Shown: positions 1 to 8,928, numbered from the stretch's first letter. The stretch: DNA of 62,303 nucleotides from Haloferax elongans ATCC BAA-1513 (GCF_000336755.1 NZ_AOLK01000002.1:1-62303); one strand, 5' to 3'. Notes: a model not told the origin generated them from the sequence alone. Made by a program: numbers and translations.

Positions 1-268
1 GCGAACTCTTCAGAAAACCCGGTCGAGAAGCACTCAAACACGCTGTCAAAGCGACTCTCTGAAATCAACAATCTGCTACACATGAGCGTTGCGACTATTC
101 TTGGACAGACAGACAGCTCCGAACCCAGAGCTTGTGGACGCGATTCGTCGGGTTGTAGTTCCCCACGAGAGCGGTGCGCAGGGATGTAGCGCGCGCTCGG
201 ACTGAGCGCTGCACCACTCTCAGCCCCGAGAAAATCGCAGCCAAGCGATTGAGGCCTCGAGTCGAACG
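1..268. other. No recognisable gene; window-edge sequence
   Basis: Frame 1 on the plus strand is open from the window edge to a TAG at 187-189, but its translation is rich in Ser, Arg and Cys and resembles nothing I recognise. Other frames are broken by stops within 60-180 nt. It may be decayed coding sequence, since nearby features are also broken. No tRNA or repeat was seen. Confidence 0.2.
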
Positions 269-514
269 TTATGTTTGGTCGAGTATCTGCTCCCACAACC
301 CCGGCAGGTCGTCGATCTGCTGCCACCCGGCGGCTTCGTCGATGTCTTCGTCGACGACCGTAATCTCGGTGAAGTAGTCGTCAAGCACTTCGGCACGCTC
401 CATCGCTAGCGGCGGGGCACAGTAGTCCTCCTCGATCCAGACTGCCTCTCCACTCGCCGGGTCGAATCGTGCGTTCTCTAACGCCGTCGTCATCGCGCGG
501 CCGAACGGCTCCAT
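269..514 (-). CDS. Hypothetical small acidic protein, probably 5'-truncated
   Basis: The 81-residue acidic reading frame starts at the only ATG and ends at the minus-strand stop at 269. Protein-like sequence continues upstream in the same frame to an in-frame TGA at 602-604 (for example VELVRVRPKHERLL), but there is no ATG or GTG in that extension. The simplest reading is that a longer gene has lost its original start, or that an uncommon start is used. I do not recognise the family. The composition (many Asp and Glu, few Lys) supports a genuine haloarchaeal coding frame. Confidence 0.45.
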   Translation of the reverse strand: MEPFGRAMTTALENARFDPASGEAVWIEEDYCAPPLAMERAEVLDDYFTEITVVDEDIDEAAGWQQIDDLPGLWEQILDQT

Positions 515-734
515 CGCTTCAATCTCACCGCTTTCGAGTCGGTCTTGGAGGTCTAGGAGTCGCTCGTGCTTCGGGCGGACTCGAACGAGTTCGACATCAC
601 CTCACCGGCGACCTCTGGAAGTGGCGCACCCCACGAGACATGGGTGGCCAATTAAACTAATCATTCCCTCCCAGACTGGCTGAATTGGGGAGTGTCTCCA
701 GCGCTAAATTTGTTACCAATTCTATAATTCAGAA

Positions 735-740
735 TATTTA
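735..740 (+). promoter_or_regulatory. TATA box for the secreted protease gene
   Basis: TATTTA lies 28-33 nt before the ATG at 768, the normal distance for a leaderless haloarchaeal transcript. It decides the start at 768 over the upstream in-frame ATG at 753. Confidence 0.5.
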
Positions 741-767
741 ACAAGTAGCGCTTTGATTGGACAAGCG

Positions 768-2033
768 ATGACAGGTCGAAAACCTGGAAGTAAGCGTCGT
801 ACTGTACTTCGAAATCTCGCAAGTATCGCTACTGGGTCGGCTCTGTTCGCTGGTACTGTCGGAGCAACAAGCAAGCGCCAGCAGAAGGCTGAAACTACGG
901 AATTTGGGGAACGCGTTCCATTTGGACAAGCCAAGAAAGTTGCGACGGCTGCTCGTCAACGATATGCGCACCGGGCGTATCAGTCATGGAAGGGCGCCAC
1001 GGTTGGGAAGCCACGGAAGTTCTTCACCAAAATCAAACTGAACACACGCAAGCAGTACGTCCCGACAGCCTACGTTTTCCCCGTCCGCAGTTCTCACAGT
1101 CCCGTAGGTTACCTCACTATCTCGGCCCGCAAGAAGTGGTCCCCCGTTCTTGAAGCAAGTACTGCTGATCCGCCCGGGTTGGATGAGCACTCCGTGAAAA
1201 ATATGGCACGTCAGCAAGGAGAACGTCCCACTGGAACATACCTCTACCGAGGAGCAACAACCTACAGTGTTGAACTTGAGTCTGGAAAACAACTCTATCT
1301 CAACACTGGTCTAAAAGAAGGGATGACGGCTGAGACACCTCAATTAGAGGTCGAAAAGCACGGAGAGAGTGTCGAAAGCCAGTGGTCGACAGCAGATACA
1401 ATTCCAACTGGCGATGTCCAGATTCAGGGTAGCTACGGGATAGTCAATGGCATTGAGCCGTGGGATGCTAACGGTGGCTCCGGATCCCTTTCCGGTAGCG
1501 ACGAGGGTGGGGCAGATACGTCCGTCCCCGAACTCTACGGCAACACACCAGACAAGTGGGAGGAGTGGGACGGGTGTGCACCGTTCGCAGGTGCACAAAT
1601 CCTCATGTATCACGAAGGTATCTCAGTTTCAGACATTGAGCAACGTGAAGAGATAGCTGACCGGCTTCACGTCTTGATGGAAACTGACCCTGACGGGTGG
1701 ACAGGATATCGAATGCCGCGTAAGGGGATCACAAAATATCCAACCAGTGAGGTCGAGCATGACTATACAGGTCATGATGAACTGTGGCTCTCAAAAAAGA
1801 TGTTCCGCAATGAGATCGACGCTGAGCGGCCATTTATGCTGAACATTCCGAGTAACAAGGGTGTGAAGAGCGATGAGAAATCGTATACGGGCCACACTGT
1901 TGTCGTCCACGGCTATTACGAGAGTGACAATGGATTCGATGTGATCCATTACAACAGTTGGAACACGAACGAGCACAGGATGCAGTTCGGAAACTGGCCC
2001 ATCAACACGTGGGGGACACGGGTCGTCCACTAA
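768..2033 (+). CDS. Tat-exported papain-like (C39/C10-type) cysteine peptidase
   Basis: A 421-residue secreted protein. The N-terminus has a Tat motif (KRRTVLRNL) followed by a hydrophobic stretch ending near Ala-Thr-Ser. Residues about 50-215 look like a propeptide with a PepSY-like GYLTISARKKWSPVLEAS segment. The C-terminal half carries a papain-type triad: Cys270 in WDGCAPFAGAQ, His376 in YTGHTVVVHGY and Asn396 in HYNSWN. This is the pattern of C39-like and streptopain-like peptidases that act outside the cell. The small membrane protein gene 41 bp downstream may be co-transcribed. The exact peptidase family is inferred from motifs, not from a search. Confidence 0.75.
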   Translation: MTGRKPGSKRRTVLRNLASIATGSALFAGTVGATSKRQQKAETTEFGERVPFGQAKKVATAARQRYAHRAYQSWKGATVGKPRKFFTKIKLNTRKQYVPTAYVFPVRSSHSPVGYLTISARKKWSPVLEASTADPPGLDEHSVKNMARQQGERPTGTYLYRGATTYSVELESGKQLYLNTGLKEGMTAETPQLEVEKHGESVESQWSTADTIPTGDVQIQGSYGIVNGIEPWDANGGSGSLSGSDEGGADTSVPELYGNTPDKWEEWDGCAPFAGAQILMYHEGISVSDIEQREEIADRLHVLMETDPDGWTGYRMPRKGITKYPTSEVEHDYTGHDELWLSKKMFRNEIDAERPFMLNIPSNKGVKSDEKSYTGHTVVVHGYYESDNGFDVIHYNSWNTNEHRMQFGNWPINTWGTRVVH

Positions 2034-2074
2034 CAATACACCTCCAAACCTACATTCTGTAACAAGTTTTCACT

Positions 2075-2383
2075 ATGACACCACCCCAATCAGGACCACG
2101 TGACCTCAGCCGCAGTAGTGTAAAATACGTGGGCATTGTGTGTGTCGCTACAGTTCTCGTCCCGGTGCTCTTCGTCCTCGTAAGCCTCGCTTTTACCCCT
2201 GCCCCACTTTGGCTGTATGATAATCGACTCATCGCGGCACTCGCAGTGCTGTTGGCTGCCGGTGCTGGCTATTGGAGTGCGCGAACCATTGGGACGGCCC
2301 GTGCAGCGGGCTGGACTGCACTCCTCATCTGTGTGGCTGGGAGTGTTGTTGGATGGGTCACAGTCCATGCATTCGGAGTCTGA
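2075..2383 (+). CDS. Small three-helix membrane protein
   Basis: 102 residues with three hydrophobic segments (about 17-39, 49-67 and 76-98) and a short charged N-terminus. No family recognised. It follows the secreted protease in the same direction with a 41-bp gap, so a helper or self-protection role is conceivable but unproven. Codon use and composition fit a real haloarchaeal membrane protein. Confidence 0.6.
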   Translation: MTPPQSGPRDLSRSSVKYVGIVCVATVLVPVLFVLVSLAFTPAPLWLYDNRLIAALAVLLAAGAGYWSARTIGTARAAGWTALLICVAGSVVGWVTVHAFGV

Positions 2384-2465
2384 CCACGTGTTCAGTCCGA
2401 CCCTTCAGGAAGACGGGGTTGGTGGGGCCACCGGGCACAGCTGCCATATGTGTAGACGTAGCTAG

Positions 2466-2842
2466 GGCACCGTCTAGATAAGGAACGAGCAGGTCGAAGA
2501 GTTAGTTTCCTATGCTACTCTCAAACCTGCTCAAGGGACTTTAGACACTGCTACGATTGAATGTTGGCAGCGTGAGCGGACGGCGACGTGACGAGACGCG
2601 TTGCGTCTCGTTCGCATCTCGCATAATCAGAGATTCTGCGGACTCATCGGAAACCGCTGGTTTCCGAGACACCAGAGATCAGAGGTTTCTGGGGACGCCC
2701 GTCAGGGCGTTCGCCGACCGCTCACGCTCCCACGTTTCTGCTCAATCCGTCGCAAAGCACTCGCTGAGCAGGTCTGAGAGCATCGTCCCAAACTAACTCA
2801 ATGACCTGCTCATTCCTCACACTGGCTTAACTAGACAGTGCC
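2466..2842. mobile_element. MITE-like inverted-repeat element of about 377 bp
   Basis: The two ends are imperfect inverted repeats. The left end reads GGCACCGTCTAGATAAG and the reverse complement of the right end reads GGCACTGTCTAGTTAAG. Further in, both arms share GAGCAGGTC, GAGTTAGTTT and a CTCAAACCTGCTC-like block, so the arms run about 80 bp. The centre (about 2547-2760) has no intact ORF but several short palindromes, such as one around 2595-2612 and one around 2648-2670. The GGCACTGT start resembles IS6-family ends, so it may be a non-autonomous derivative; this is inference. No clear target-site duplication was seen (gtagctag on the left, aatatctg on the right). Confidence 0.55.
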
Positions 2843-2903
2843 AATATCTGATTTCCCCACCACCGTGAGTAAGGCATTTATTCCAAGCCGTATTATGAAC
2901 AAT

Positions 2904-3236
2904 ATGACGCAAAAAGTACGAACCATTATCTCTGGGACTGCTGCTCTACTGCTGGCGGCAGTAGTAGCATGGGGCTGGTTTGAAGGAGTTCAAATTCCAG
3001 AATTGGTAGTTGTCAGCGCATACATGATTGTATTTCTTGGGGCCGCAGTATCCTCAGTTTATAACGCAATTCCGAATTACAGAAACATTGCGTTCATTAT
3101 TGTTGGTGTTGTCAGTGTTTTCTTGTATTTATTTGTATCAGCTAGTAATCTTCTCCTTTTAGCAATTATTCTTGGAATGGCACATTTATTGGATTTTCTG
3201 TATCTCATGAGAAAAAGAAAAATTGGCACTAACTGA
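2904..3236 (+). CDS. Small membrane protein, four hydrophobic segments
   Basis: About 110 residues when started at the ATG at 2904 (MTQKVRTI). That ATG sits about 27 nt after a TTTATT TATA-like box at 2877-2882; the ATG at 2895 is an alternative. The protein is almost entirely hydrophobic helices with a basic C-terminus (MRKRKIGTN), giving a likely positive-inside tail. No family recognised. It lies directly beside the right end of the inverted-repeat element, so its promoter may have been altered by that insertion. Confidence 0.6.
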   Translation: MTQKVRTIISGTAALLLAAVVAWGWFEGVQIPELVVVSAYMIVFLGAAVSSVYNAIPNYRNIAFIIVGVVSVFLYLFVSASNLLLLAIILGMAHLLDFLYLMRKRKIGTN

Positions 3237-3269
3237 AATTTATGATGGTCTTGTTCAGAACTAGTATTT

Positions 3270-3689
3270 AGCAAAGGACAGAACGTGTCATAGAATTCTC
3301 CTCATACCCTGAGCATCTCCCGTCCCGGGTTGTCACCTTGTTCGTCGTTGGGTTCGTCCCTGGCTTCCTGTATACTCAGAATCGGACGTTTTCGCCGATT
3401 GTTGCTACGGGAGGACTGTTGGGGGGGTAACCGCTTTCTCGACGTGGCAAACTGTTCAGGCTGGAGCCACGCCGGTGGACCCAACCCCCTTCGGATGGTA
3501 CATGCTGTTCTGGATTGGGGTTCTGGTTCTCGACGTTGCCCTTGGTAGCGTTGAGTTCTGGATGCGACGTTCGCCGAATAGTCAAAATACGATCCTGAGT
3601 CCTACCGGATCGGCGTGGCAACGGCGGATGGCGCGCTGTACGTTTCTCACCGCGACATCGGTGGTCTGGCGCGACTCTCAACTGGGTGA
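3270..3689 (+). pseudogene. Frameshifted membrane-protein gene relic
   Basis: Three pieces in different frames join into one plausible protein. The first (VTLFVVGFVPGFLYTQNRT..., about 3320-3420) stops just after a run of seven G at 3421-3427. Adding one G restores the frame into TAFSTWQTVQAGATPVD and a helix (YMLFWIGVLVLDVALGSVEF). A second shift near 3580 leads to YDPESYRIGVATADGALYVS, ending at the TGA at 3687-3689. No ATG precedes the first piece. Two shifts and no start make this a decayed gene, although the poly-G tract alone could be a sequencing or phase-variation site. Family unknown. Confidence 0.6.
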
Positions 3690-3881
3690 CACGAGGTTAT
3701 AATTTATACCTATATCTCATATCTATACTTTCTAGCTATAGTATAGTCCCCCGGAGTCGTAGCATGTCGTCGTCGAGTGGGGCGTTCGAGACGTCAGTGT
3801 CGTTTCAGTCACATCCAGTCGAACAGCGTGTCTCGCAGTGACCGGTGGAACTTACGCATTGGACGTTCGTAGTCTCTCCTC

Positions 3882-4205
3882 ATGACCGAATCCCCGTTCG
3901 ACGTAACAATCCGCGTTGCCACCGTCAAGAAAGCGGAGGCGTTCCCCGAAACGAACAAGCCGAAGATGGTCAAACTCTGGCTGGACCTCGGCGACGAGAC
4001 GCTTCAATCGGCGGCCCAACTCGGTTACCATCACGACGTCGACGAACTCGTCGGGTTGCAGGTGCTCTGTGCAACGAACCTGGGTTCAGTTCGGATTGCA
4101 GGCTTCAAATCCGAGGCGTTGACTGTGGGCGTCCCTGGTGACGATGGCAATCCCGTCCTCGTCACTCCCGAGAAGGAGGTACCGGCCGGTGGGGCGCTTT
4201 ATTGA
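3882..4205 (+). CDS. csaA: CsaA-type tRNA-binding domain protein
   Basis: A 107-residue single-domain protein of the CsaA/tRNA_bind (OB-fold) family. The diagnostic pattern is present: IRVATVKKAEAFPETNKPKMVKL near the N-terminus, SAAQLGYHHDVDELVGLQVLCATN in the middle and RIAGFKSEALTVG near residue 80, closing with VTPEKEVPAGGALY. Family members bind tRNA as homodimers in the cytoplasm and have been described as export chaperones in Bacillus; the role in archaea is unclear. The length equals the usual family size. It stands alone and convergently faces the rhodanese gene. Confidence 0.85.
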   Translation: MTESPFDVTIRVATVKKAEAFPETNKPKMVKLWLDLGDETLQSAAQLGYHHDVDELVGLQVLCATNLGSVRIAGFKSEALTVGVPGDDGNPVLVTPEKEVPAGGALY

Positions 4206-4261
4206 ACGGGAGCCCTACAGCTGACGACACCGGTTCTCCCTGGTCTGCAACGGGTGGGCGC

Positions 4262-5347
4262 CTAGCTGTTCCACTGCCACGAGTACGACAAACTACTCGT
4301 CGCGTCGTCGGATGCCGTGCTGGTGGTCGCCGTGGTGTCGCCAGTCGCCGTCGTGTTCGTCGATGCCGACGTGGATGTTGTGTTTGTCGAGTTCGTCGAG
4401 TTCGTTCCGGTGGTTTTCGTCGCCGGCACTGGTGACCCGGTCTCTGCGGTGACCGTCCCGCTCGTCACCTCACCGAGTGGTGCTTGGATGGCGTAACTCG
4501 GCGTCTCGATTTGAATCGTGCTCTGTGCGTCCACTTGGACGAACCGAAGTTCGAGCGTGTACGACCCATCCGAGTCGATTTTGGTCGCTTCGACTTGGCC
4601 GGTCCGCGGGTGGAACGCCCAGACCGTTCCGTTCGCGTCACGTTGGCTCGTCGTCCCCTCGATGGTGCGCACATCGTAGGTGTGGCTGGTGTCGCTCCCC
4701 GCGAGTGGGTAGTCCCGGTCGAGCCAGGCCTCGTAGCCTTCGTCGATAGCGTACACCTCTTCGAACCCCGCGTTGAGCAGTGCTGCCGCGCGAAGGGAAG
4801 ACAGGAAGTGCGGGCATTGACAGTAGGTGACGACGCGGTCTGCTTTGTTCCAGTCTTCCGTGGGGTCGTACGCTCGACCATCTGGTGCGGAACTGAGGAC
4901 CGAGCCGAAGATGTGGGACACGTCGTGGTTGGTCTCGCTGCGTGAATCGACGAATCGGGCTTCTCCTCGCGCATACCAGTAGTAGGCGTCTTCGATTGGC
5001 ACGAGTGGAACTTCGACGGACGTCTCGTCTATCTCGCGGACGACCGTGTCGTACGAACTCGTGTCGATTGCCCGCTCTTCCGGCACGGTGTCGAACTCCG
5101 GTGGATACCCGTCAGCGGGGTTGGTATCCTTCGGCAGGTCGTCACCCTTTCGCGGGCCCTTCTGTTGGTCCTGTGGAGTGGCGGTTGCCGTATCTGTCGA
5201 TGTCGTCGAATTCGTCTCGGTCGCCGTCGTAGCCTCTGTCGTCTGGCGTTGCTCGGCCGCGCCACCCGAACAGCCAGCGAGTCCTGCGAGTGTTGCTGCA
5301 CCGGTCAGTTGGAGGAACCGCCTCCGGTTCGACTGTCGTTCTGACAT
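4262..5347 (-). CDS. Tat lipoprotein with rhodanese domain and Ser/Thr-rich tail
   Basis: 361 residues. A Tat motif (NRRRFLQLTG) and lipobox LAGC (Cys26) indicate a lipid-anchored extracellular protein. A Thr-rich spacer (about 30-60) leads to a rhodanese fold (about 112-215) with the active-site loop TYCQCPHFLSS (Cys176 and Cys178) and the typical ending GFEEVYAIDEGYEAW. Residues about 218-300 are an unknown beta-rich part. The last 60 residues are Thr/Ser/Asn with many N-x-T/S sequons, likely a glycosylated stalk. It could handle sulfur or thiol groups outside the cell. Its promoter carries the 22-bp locus motif, with the ATG 27 nt downstream. Confidence 0.8.
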   Translation of the reverse strand: MSERQSNRRRFLQLTGAATLAGLAGCSGGAAEQRQTTEATTATETNSTTSTDTATATPQDQQKGPRKGDDLPKDTNPADGYPPEFDTVPEERAIDTSSYDTVVREIDETSVEVPLVPIEDAYYWYARGEARFVDSRSETNHDVSHIFGSVLSSAPDGRAYDPTEDWNKADRVVTYCQCPHFLSSLRAAALLNAGFEEVYAIDEGYEAWLDRDYPLAGSDTSHTYDVRTIEGTTSQRDANGTVWAFHPRTGQVEATKIDSDGSYTLELRFVQVDAQSTIQIETPSYAIQAPLGEVTSGTVTAETGSPVPATKTTGTNSTNSTNTTSTSASTNTTATGDTTATTSTASDDATSSLSYSWQWNS

Positions 5348-5372
5348 CGACAGGGCATTGCGCTCAACTGGT

Positions 5373-5394
5373 GTTTATTATTTTTAGAGTAAGG
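5373..5394 (-). promoter_or_regulatory. 22-bp locus promoter motif (site 1)
   Basis: On the coding strand CCTTAC-N7-ATAATAA. The last A lies 27 nt before the ATG of the rhodanese lipoprotein gene, so the ATAATAA part fits a TATA box for a leaderless transcript. Confidence 0.6.
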
Positions 5395-5464
5395 AAATCA
5401 CCCCTCAGGGGCCGAAATTGTCCCGCACAGATGCTGATAGTTCACTTTCACGAAACAGATGTCG

Positions 5465-5779
5465 TCAGGCCGTTTGTCTCACGTAGCGTTTTTCCCAGCG
5501 CTGACGATTCCTGACCGCTTCGCGTCCCTCTTCTGTGAGGGAATACTCGTTCGTCCGGCCATCCCGACTGCCTTTGTCGATGAGACCACTGTCCACGAGT
5601 TCGTTCAGATTCGTGTAGACCCGCCCCGCAAGGAGACTTCGCCCCTGGGTCTGTTCGAGTTCCGATTTAATCGCTTGCCCCGAAGACTCGTCCATCCCGC
5701 TCACAACGAAGAGCAAATCGCGTTGAATCGCGGTCAATTTGTGTACATCCATGGTTGCCGACACGGGTCCGTCACACAT
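5465..5779 (-). CDS. PadR-like winged-helix regulator
   Basis: 104 residues, or about 95 if started at MDVHKLTAIQRDLL. The pattern LTAIQRDLLFVVSGMD, GQAIKSELEQ, GRVYTNLNELVDSGLIDKG and TNEYSLTEEGREAV is the haloarchaeal PadR-like winged helix: helix 1, recognition helix, then a wing ending in the TEEG motif. It is a cytoplasmic DNA-binding repressor-type protein. A TTTAA box about 25 nt before the upstream ATG favours a leaderless start at 5779. It sits between the rhodanese gene and glmM, but no target can be read from the sequence. Confidence 0.8.
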   Translation of the reverse strand: MCDGPVSATMDVHKLTAIQRDLLFVVSGMDESSGQAIKSELEQTQGRSLLAGRVYTNLNELVDSGLIDKGSRDGRTNEYSLTEEGREAVRNRQRWEKRYVRQTA

Positions 5780-6038
5780 GAACCACCCAGATTGTTGCCC
5801 CGGTTAAAGGACTCTATAAGCTCTGAAACTATCGTTATCGAGCAATTACTCCCCACCCAACCACTGTCGACCCCCGGTTCTAGCCTCCCGATAGTAATGG
5901 TGGTGCCTGCAAATCATAGACGTGGGTCGACACACACCGTCCCCCCTCCGGTACGTGCCGACCTGCGAACTGGGGCTGTCGGGGTGCCGGAGCCTGCCCC
6001 TGCGCGTGGGTGGGCTACTCTCCCCTCCCGTTTCTTCT

Positions 6039-6060
6039 CCTTACTGATATCATAGTAAGG
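6039..6060 (+). promoter_or_regulatory. 22-bp locus promoter motif (site 2, palindromic)
   Basis: CCTTACT and AGTAAGG form a 7-bp inverted repeat around an 8-bp centre. The ATAGTAA part ends 26 nt before the glmM ATG at 6085. This is the most symmetric copy of the motif. Confidence 0.65.
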
Positions 6061-6084
6061 AATGCGGAGTTCTTCGTCCGAACC

Positions 6085-7410
6085 ATGTTTGGAACCAGCG
6101 GTGTCCGTGGAACAGTCGGCGAAGACATCACAGCGGAACTTGCAGTCGCAATCGGCCGTGCGCTCGGGAGTGAAGGATACGACCGCGTCGTCGTCGGACG
6201 CGACGCACGAGAGAGTGGCGTCGTCTTCGAGCATGCACTCGCGGCCGGGCTTCTCGAATGTGGGTCTGACGTTATTCGCGTCGGAACACACCCGACACCG
6301 ACTGTCGCGCGGGCTGCCGAGTGGTTCGACGCCGACGCCAGCGCCGTCGTGACCGCCTCGCACAACCCGCCAACCGACAACGGCGTGAAGCTATGGACGA
6401 ATTCTGGCCGTGCGTTCGGCACTGACAGACGGAACGCAATCGAGCGCCGTGTTCGGGAGTCGGACTACGAACTTGCGGCCTGGGACGGCGTCGGCAGCGA
6501 ACGACACCGAGACATCGGCGACCGCCACCGACAGGCGCTCCGCGAGAGTATCGACTTGGAAGAGTCCCTCTCGGTCGTCGTCGATATCGGAAACGGAACC
6601 GGACGACTCACCGCAGATGTCCTCGCCGACCTCGGCTGTTCGGTCACGACGTTCAATGGACAGCGCGACGGGCGGTTCCCCAGCCGACCGAGTGAACCGA
6701 CCGCGGAGACGTGTCACGACCTTCAGACCCACGTTGCCCTGACCGGCACAGACCTCGGAATCGCCCACGACGGCGATGCAGACCGGATGATGGCGGTCGA
6801 CGAGTACGGAACGTTCGTCGACGGCGACACACTCCTCGCGTTGTTCGGGCGGGAAGCGGCCACTGAAGGCGACCGAATCGCAGTCCCCGTAAATACGAGT
6901 CTCGCGGTCGACGACGCACTCGCGACGGTCGGTGCAGACGTCGTTCGAACCCGCGTCGGTGACGTGTTCGTCGCCGAGAAGTGCGCCGAACCGGACGTGG
7001 TCTTCGGTGGAGAACCCTCCGGTGCGTGGGTCTGGAGTAGCGAAACGCCCTGCCCCGACGGCCCGCTCGCGGCCTGTAAGCTCGCCGAACTCGTCTCGAA
7101 ACGAGGGTCGTTAGGCACGCTTGTCTCCGAAATCGAGACCTATCCCCTCCGGCGCGAAAGCATCGAGACCAATGACAAAGCCGGCGTCCTCGAACGTGTC
7201 GAGACGCTCGTTCGCGAGCGGTACGACGACATCGACGACCGCGATGGCGTCCGTGTCGCAACTGACAGTGGCTGGTTCCTCGTCCGTGCGAGTGGGACAC
7301 AACCCCTCGTCCGCGTCACCGCAGAGGCACGCACCGAGAGTGATGCGGACGACCTCTTCGACGAGGCGATAGGAGTCGTCGAACAGGCGACACAGTTGCT
7401 CTCAGTGTAG
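6085..7410 (+). CDS. glmM: Phosphoglucosamine mutase (GlmM-type phosphohexomutase)
   Basis: 441 residues, standard for archaeal GlmM. It interconverts glucosamine-6-phosphate and glucosamine-1-phosphate in the cytoplasm, on the way to UDP-GlcNAc. All four functional loops are visible: TASHNPPTDNG with the phosphorylated Ser92, HDGDADRM (Mg binding), FGGEPSGAWVW (sugar specificity) and RASGTQPLVRV (phosphate grip). The start at 6085 (MFGTSGVRGT) matches the family N-terminus and lies 26 nt after the promoter motif. GlmU and GlmS partners follow within 7 kb. A degenerate paralogue lies at 41.65 kb. Confidence 0.93.
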   Translation: MFGTSGVRGTVGEDITAELAVAIGRALGSEGYDRVVVGRDARESGVVFEHALAAGLLECGSDVIRVGTHPTPTVARAAEWFDADASAVVTASHNPPTDNGVKLWTNSGRAFGTDRRNAIERRVRESDYELAAWDGVGSERHRDIGDRHRQALRESIDLEESLSVVVDIGNGTGRLTADVLADLGCSVTTFNGQRDGRFPSRPSEPTAETCHDLQTHVALTGTDLGIAHDGDADRMMAVDEYGTFVDGDTLLALFGREAATEGDRIAVPVNTSLAVDDALATVGADVVRTRVGDVFVAEKCAEPDVVFGGEPSGAWVWSSETPCPDGPLAACKLAELVSKRGSLGTLVSEIETYPLRRESIETNDKAGVLERVETLVRERYDDIDDRDGVRVATDSGWFLVRASGTQPLVRVTAEARTESDADDLFDEAIGVVEQATQLLSV

Positions 7411-7560
7411 ATACTCCCCGCACCGCCACGCTCAACCCGGGTTCTCCGCACTTCTAACCCATTCTGATGGAATGCTAATATCACACATGGGTATTTCAAT
7501 GCTGTCCATATGAAGACTGAATTTCACACTCTAGTGTATTGTACATCTAATTGAAGATTC

Positions 7561-8928
7561 ATGGAGCCTAGAACAACTCGCCGAAACATACTGACTGCCG
7601 CTGGCGGACTCGCCCTACTGGGCACGGTCGGTACTCGAACTGCAACTGCCGGATTCAGCCCGGGAGTCGTCGGAACTGCACCCACGCTGAGCGACCGTCT
7701 CCACCCGACGATGGGGACGAACGACACCAACCCGACGCTCGTCGTCTACGTGAACCTCCTCTCGGAGGAATCGCAGTACTTCGTCCAGCACAACCTCGAA
7801 GACATCGTTCGCGAGTACGTCCTCACCGGCGACCTCAACGTCGAACTCCGGTTCCTGTCGTACCAGCCCGGGTCGCCAGACTCCTATCTCGTCGGCGACG
7901 ACGAGGGTGAGGCCCGTGCTTCTCGTGCCGCCTATGGGGTCTGGGACGTCGAACCGGAGAACTTCTGGCCGTTCTTCGAGTTCATGTTCTGGAACTTCAC
8001 GACCAAGACCTACACCCACGCCCGGCTGGAGTCCTCCATGGACCAGGCGGGCGTTCGGAACATCACGAAGATTGCAAACCGCGCGTACAGGGGGCGATAC
8101 AACAGTCTCGTCCGTGCGGCGACCGAGGAGGCTGTTCGGTACGGCATTTCGGACGTGCCCCGAGTACGCCTGCTTCGGGACCACAAACACGGAAACTACG
8201 CGGATATCCTGGGCTGGACCCAGACGCGCTTCGACAGAGTCTCCGATGGGAGTGTCGAGATTCACCCGCTCCTCCCGGACACGAAATACGAGACGCCCGT
8301 GTACGTCATCGATTCGGGGAAACCCGGTCCCACGGCGTTCGTCGTCGGCGGGATGCACGGTGAAGAGCCACAGGGGTACATCGCCGCCGCACACATGACT
8401 CGGTTCCGCCCGACCGGTGGCAAACTCGTCGTGATTCCGCATGCGAACCGGCCAGCGGTCGATATCGCTGCGCGATACACCGAAGACGGCGATCTCAATC
8501 GCCAGTTCCCCACCGGGTCGGACCCGACCAGCACGCTCGCGCAGGCTATCTGGGACGAACTCCTCGCGCACGACCCCGATGTCGTCGTCGACCTCCACAG
8601 TTCGAGCGGTATCTACAAGCACGACGGAAAAGTCGGACAGGCCATCTTCCCGACTCGTGCGACCCCACAGAACGCGGTCGACGCCTGCGACCTCGCCAAC
8701 GACCACTACATCGAGCTGTCTGACTACCCGTCGTACTACGACTTCAAGTGCGGAAACACGCTCGATGGGTCTCGACCGCTGTTCATCCACAAGGTGTACG
8801 GCGACCTGCACCTCCCGGGATACCTCGTCGAGACGACGCGAAAAGAGACTCACATCGAAGATGCGGTCATGTGGGGGGTCGCTCTCGCCCGCGACCTGCT
8901 GTGGCGACACGACGTCCTCCTCGGATGA
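7561..8928 (+). CDS. Tat-exported fusion: DsbA-like domain plus M14/AstE-like metallopeptidase
   Basis: 455 residues. The Tat signal (TRRNILTAAGG) is followed by a thioredoxin/DsbA-like domain (about 55-215). It has the beta1 strand LVVYVNLLSEES where the CxxC would be (replaced by SEES), a helical insertion and the cis-proline motif ISDVPRVRLL. The second half (about 245-455) is a succinylglutamate-desuccinylase/aspartoacylase (M14-type) domain: VGGMHGEEPQGY gives zinc ligands His266 and Glu269, and VVDLHSSSGIY is the later conserved strand. It would hydrolyse an amide or peptide bond outside the cell. The redox-dead first domain may bind substrate. I know of no named family with this architecture. 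Confidence 0.7.
   Translation: MEPRTTRRNILTAAGGLALLGTVGTRTATAGFSPGVVGTAPTLSDRLHPTMGTNDTNPTLVVYVNLLSEESQYFVQHNLEDIVREYVLTGDLNVELRFLSYQPGSPDSYLVGDDEGEARASRAAYGVWDVEPENFWPFFEFMFWNFTTKTYTHARLESSMDQAGVRNITKIANRAYRGRYNSLVRAATEEAVRYGISDVPRVRLLRDHKHGNYADILGWTQTRFDRVSDGSVEIHPLLPDTKYETPVYVIDSGKPGPTAFVVGGMHGEEPQGYIAAAHMTRFRPTGGKLVVIPHANRPAVDIAARYTEDGDLNRQFPTGSDPTSTLAQAIWDELLAHDPDVVVDLHSSSGIYKHDGKVGQAIFPTRATPQNAVDACDLANDHYIELSDYPSYYDFKCGNTLDGSRPLFIHKVYGDLHLPGYLVETTRKETHIEDAVMWGVALARDLLWRHDVLLG

Noticed and set aside
2458-2850. Target-site duplication of the MITE-like element
   Set aside because: The eight bases on the left (gtagctag) and right (aatatctg) differ, so insertion boundaries or age remain uncertain.
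7615-8910. 431-codon minus-strand ORF
   Set aside because: Shadow of the DsbA-like/M14 gene, with no recognisable motifs.
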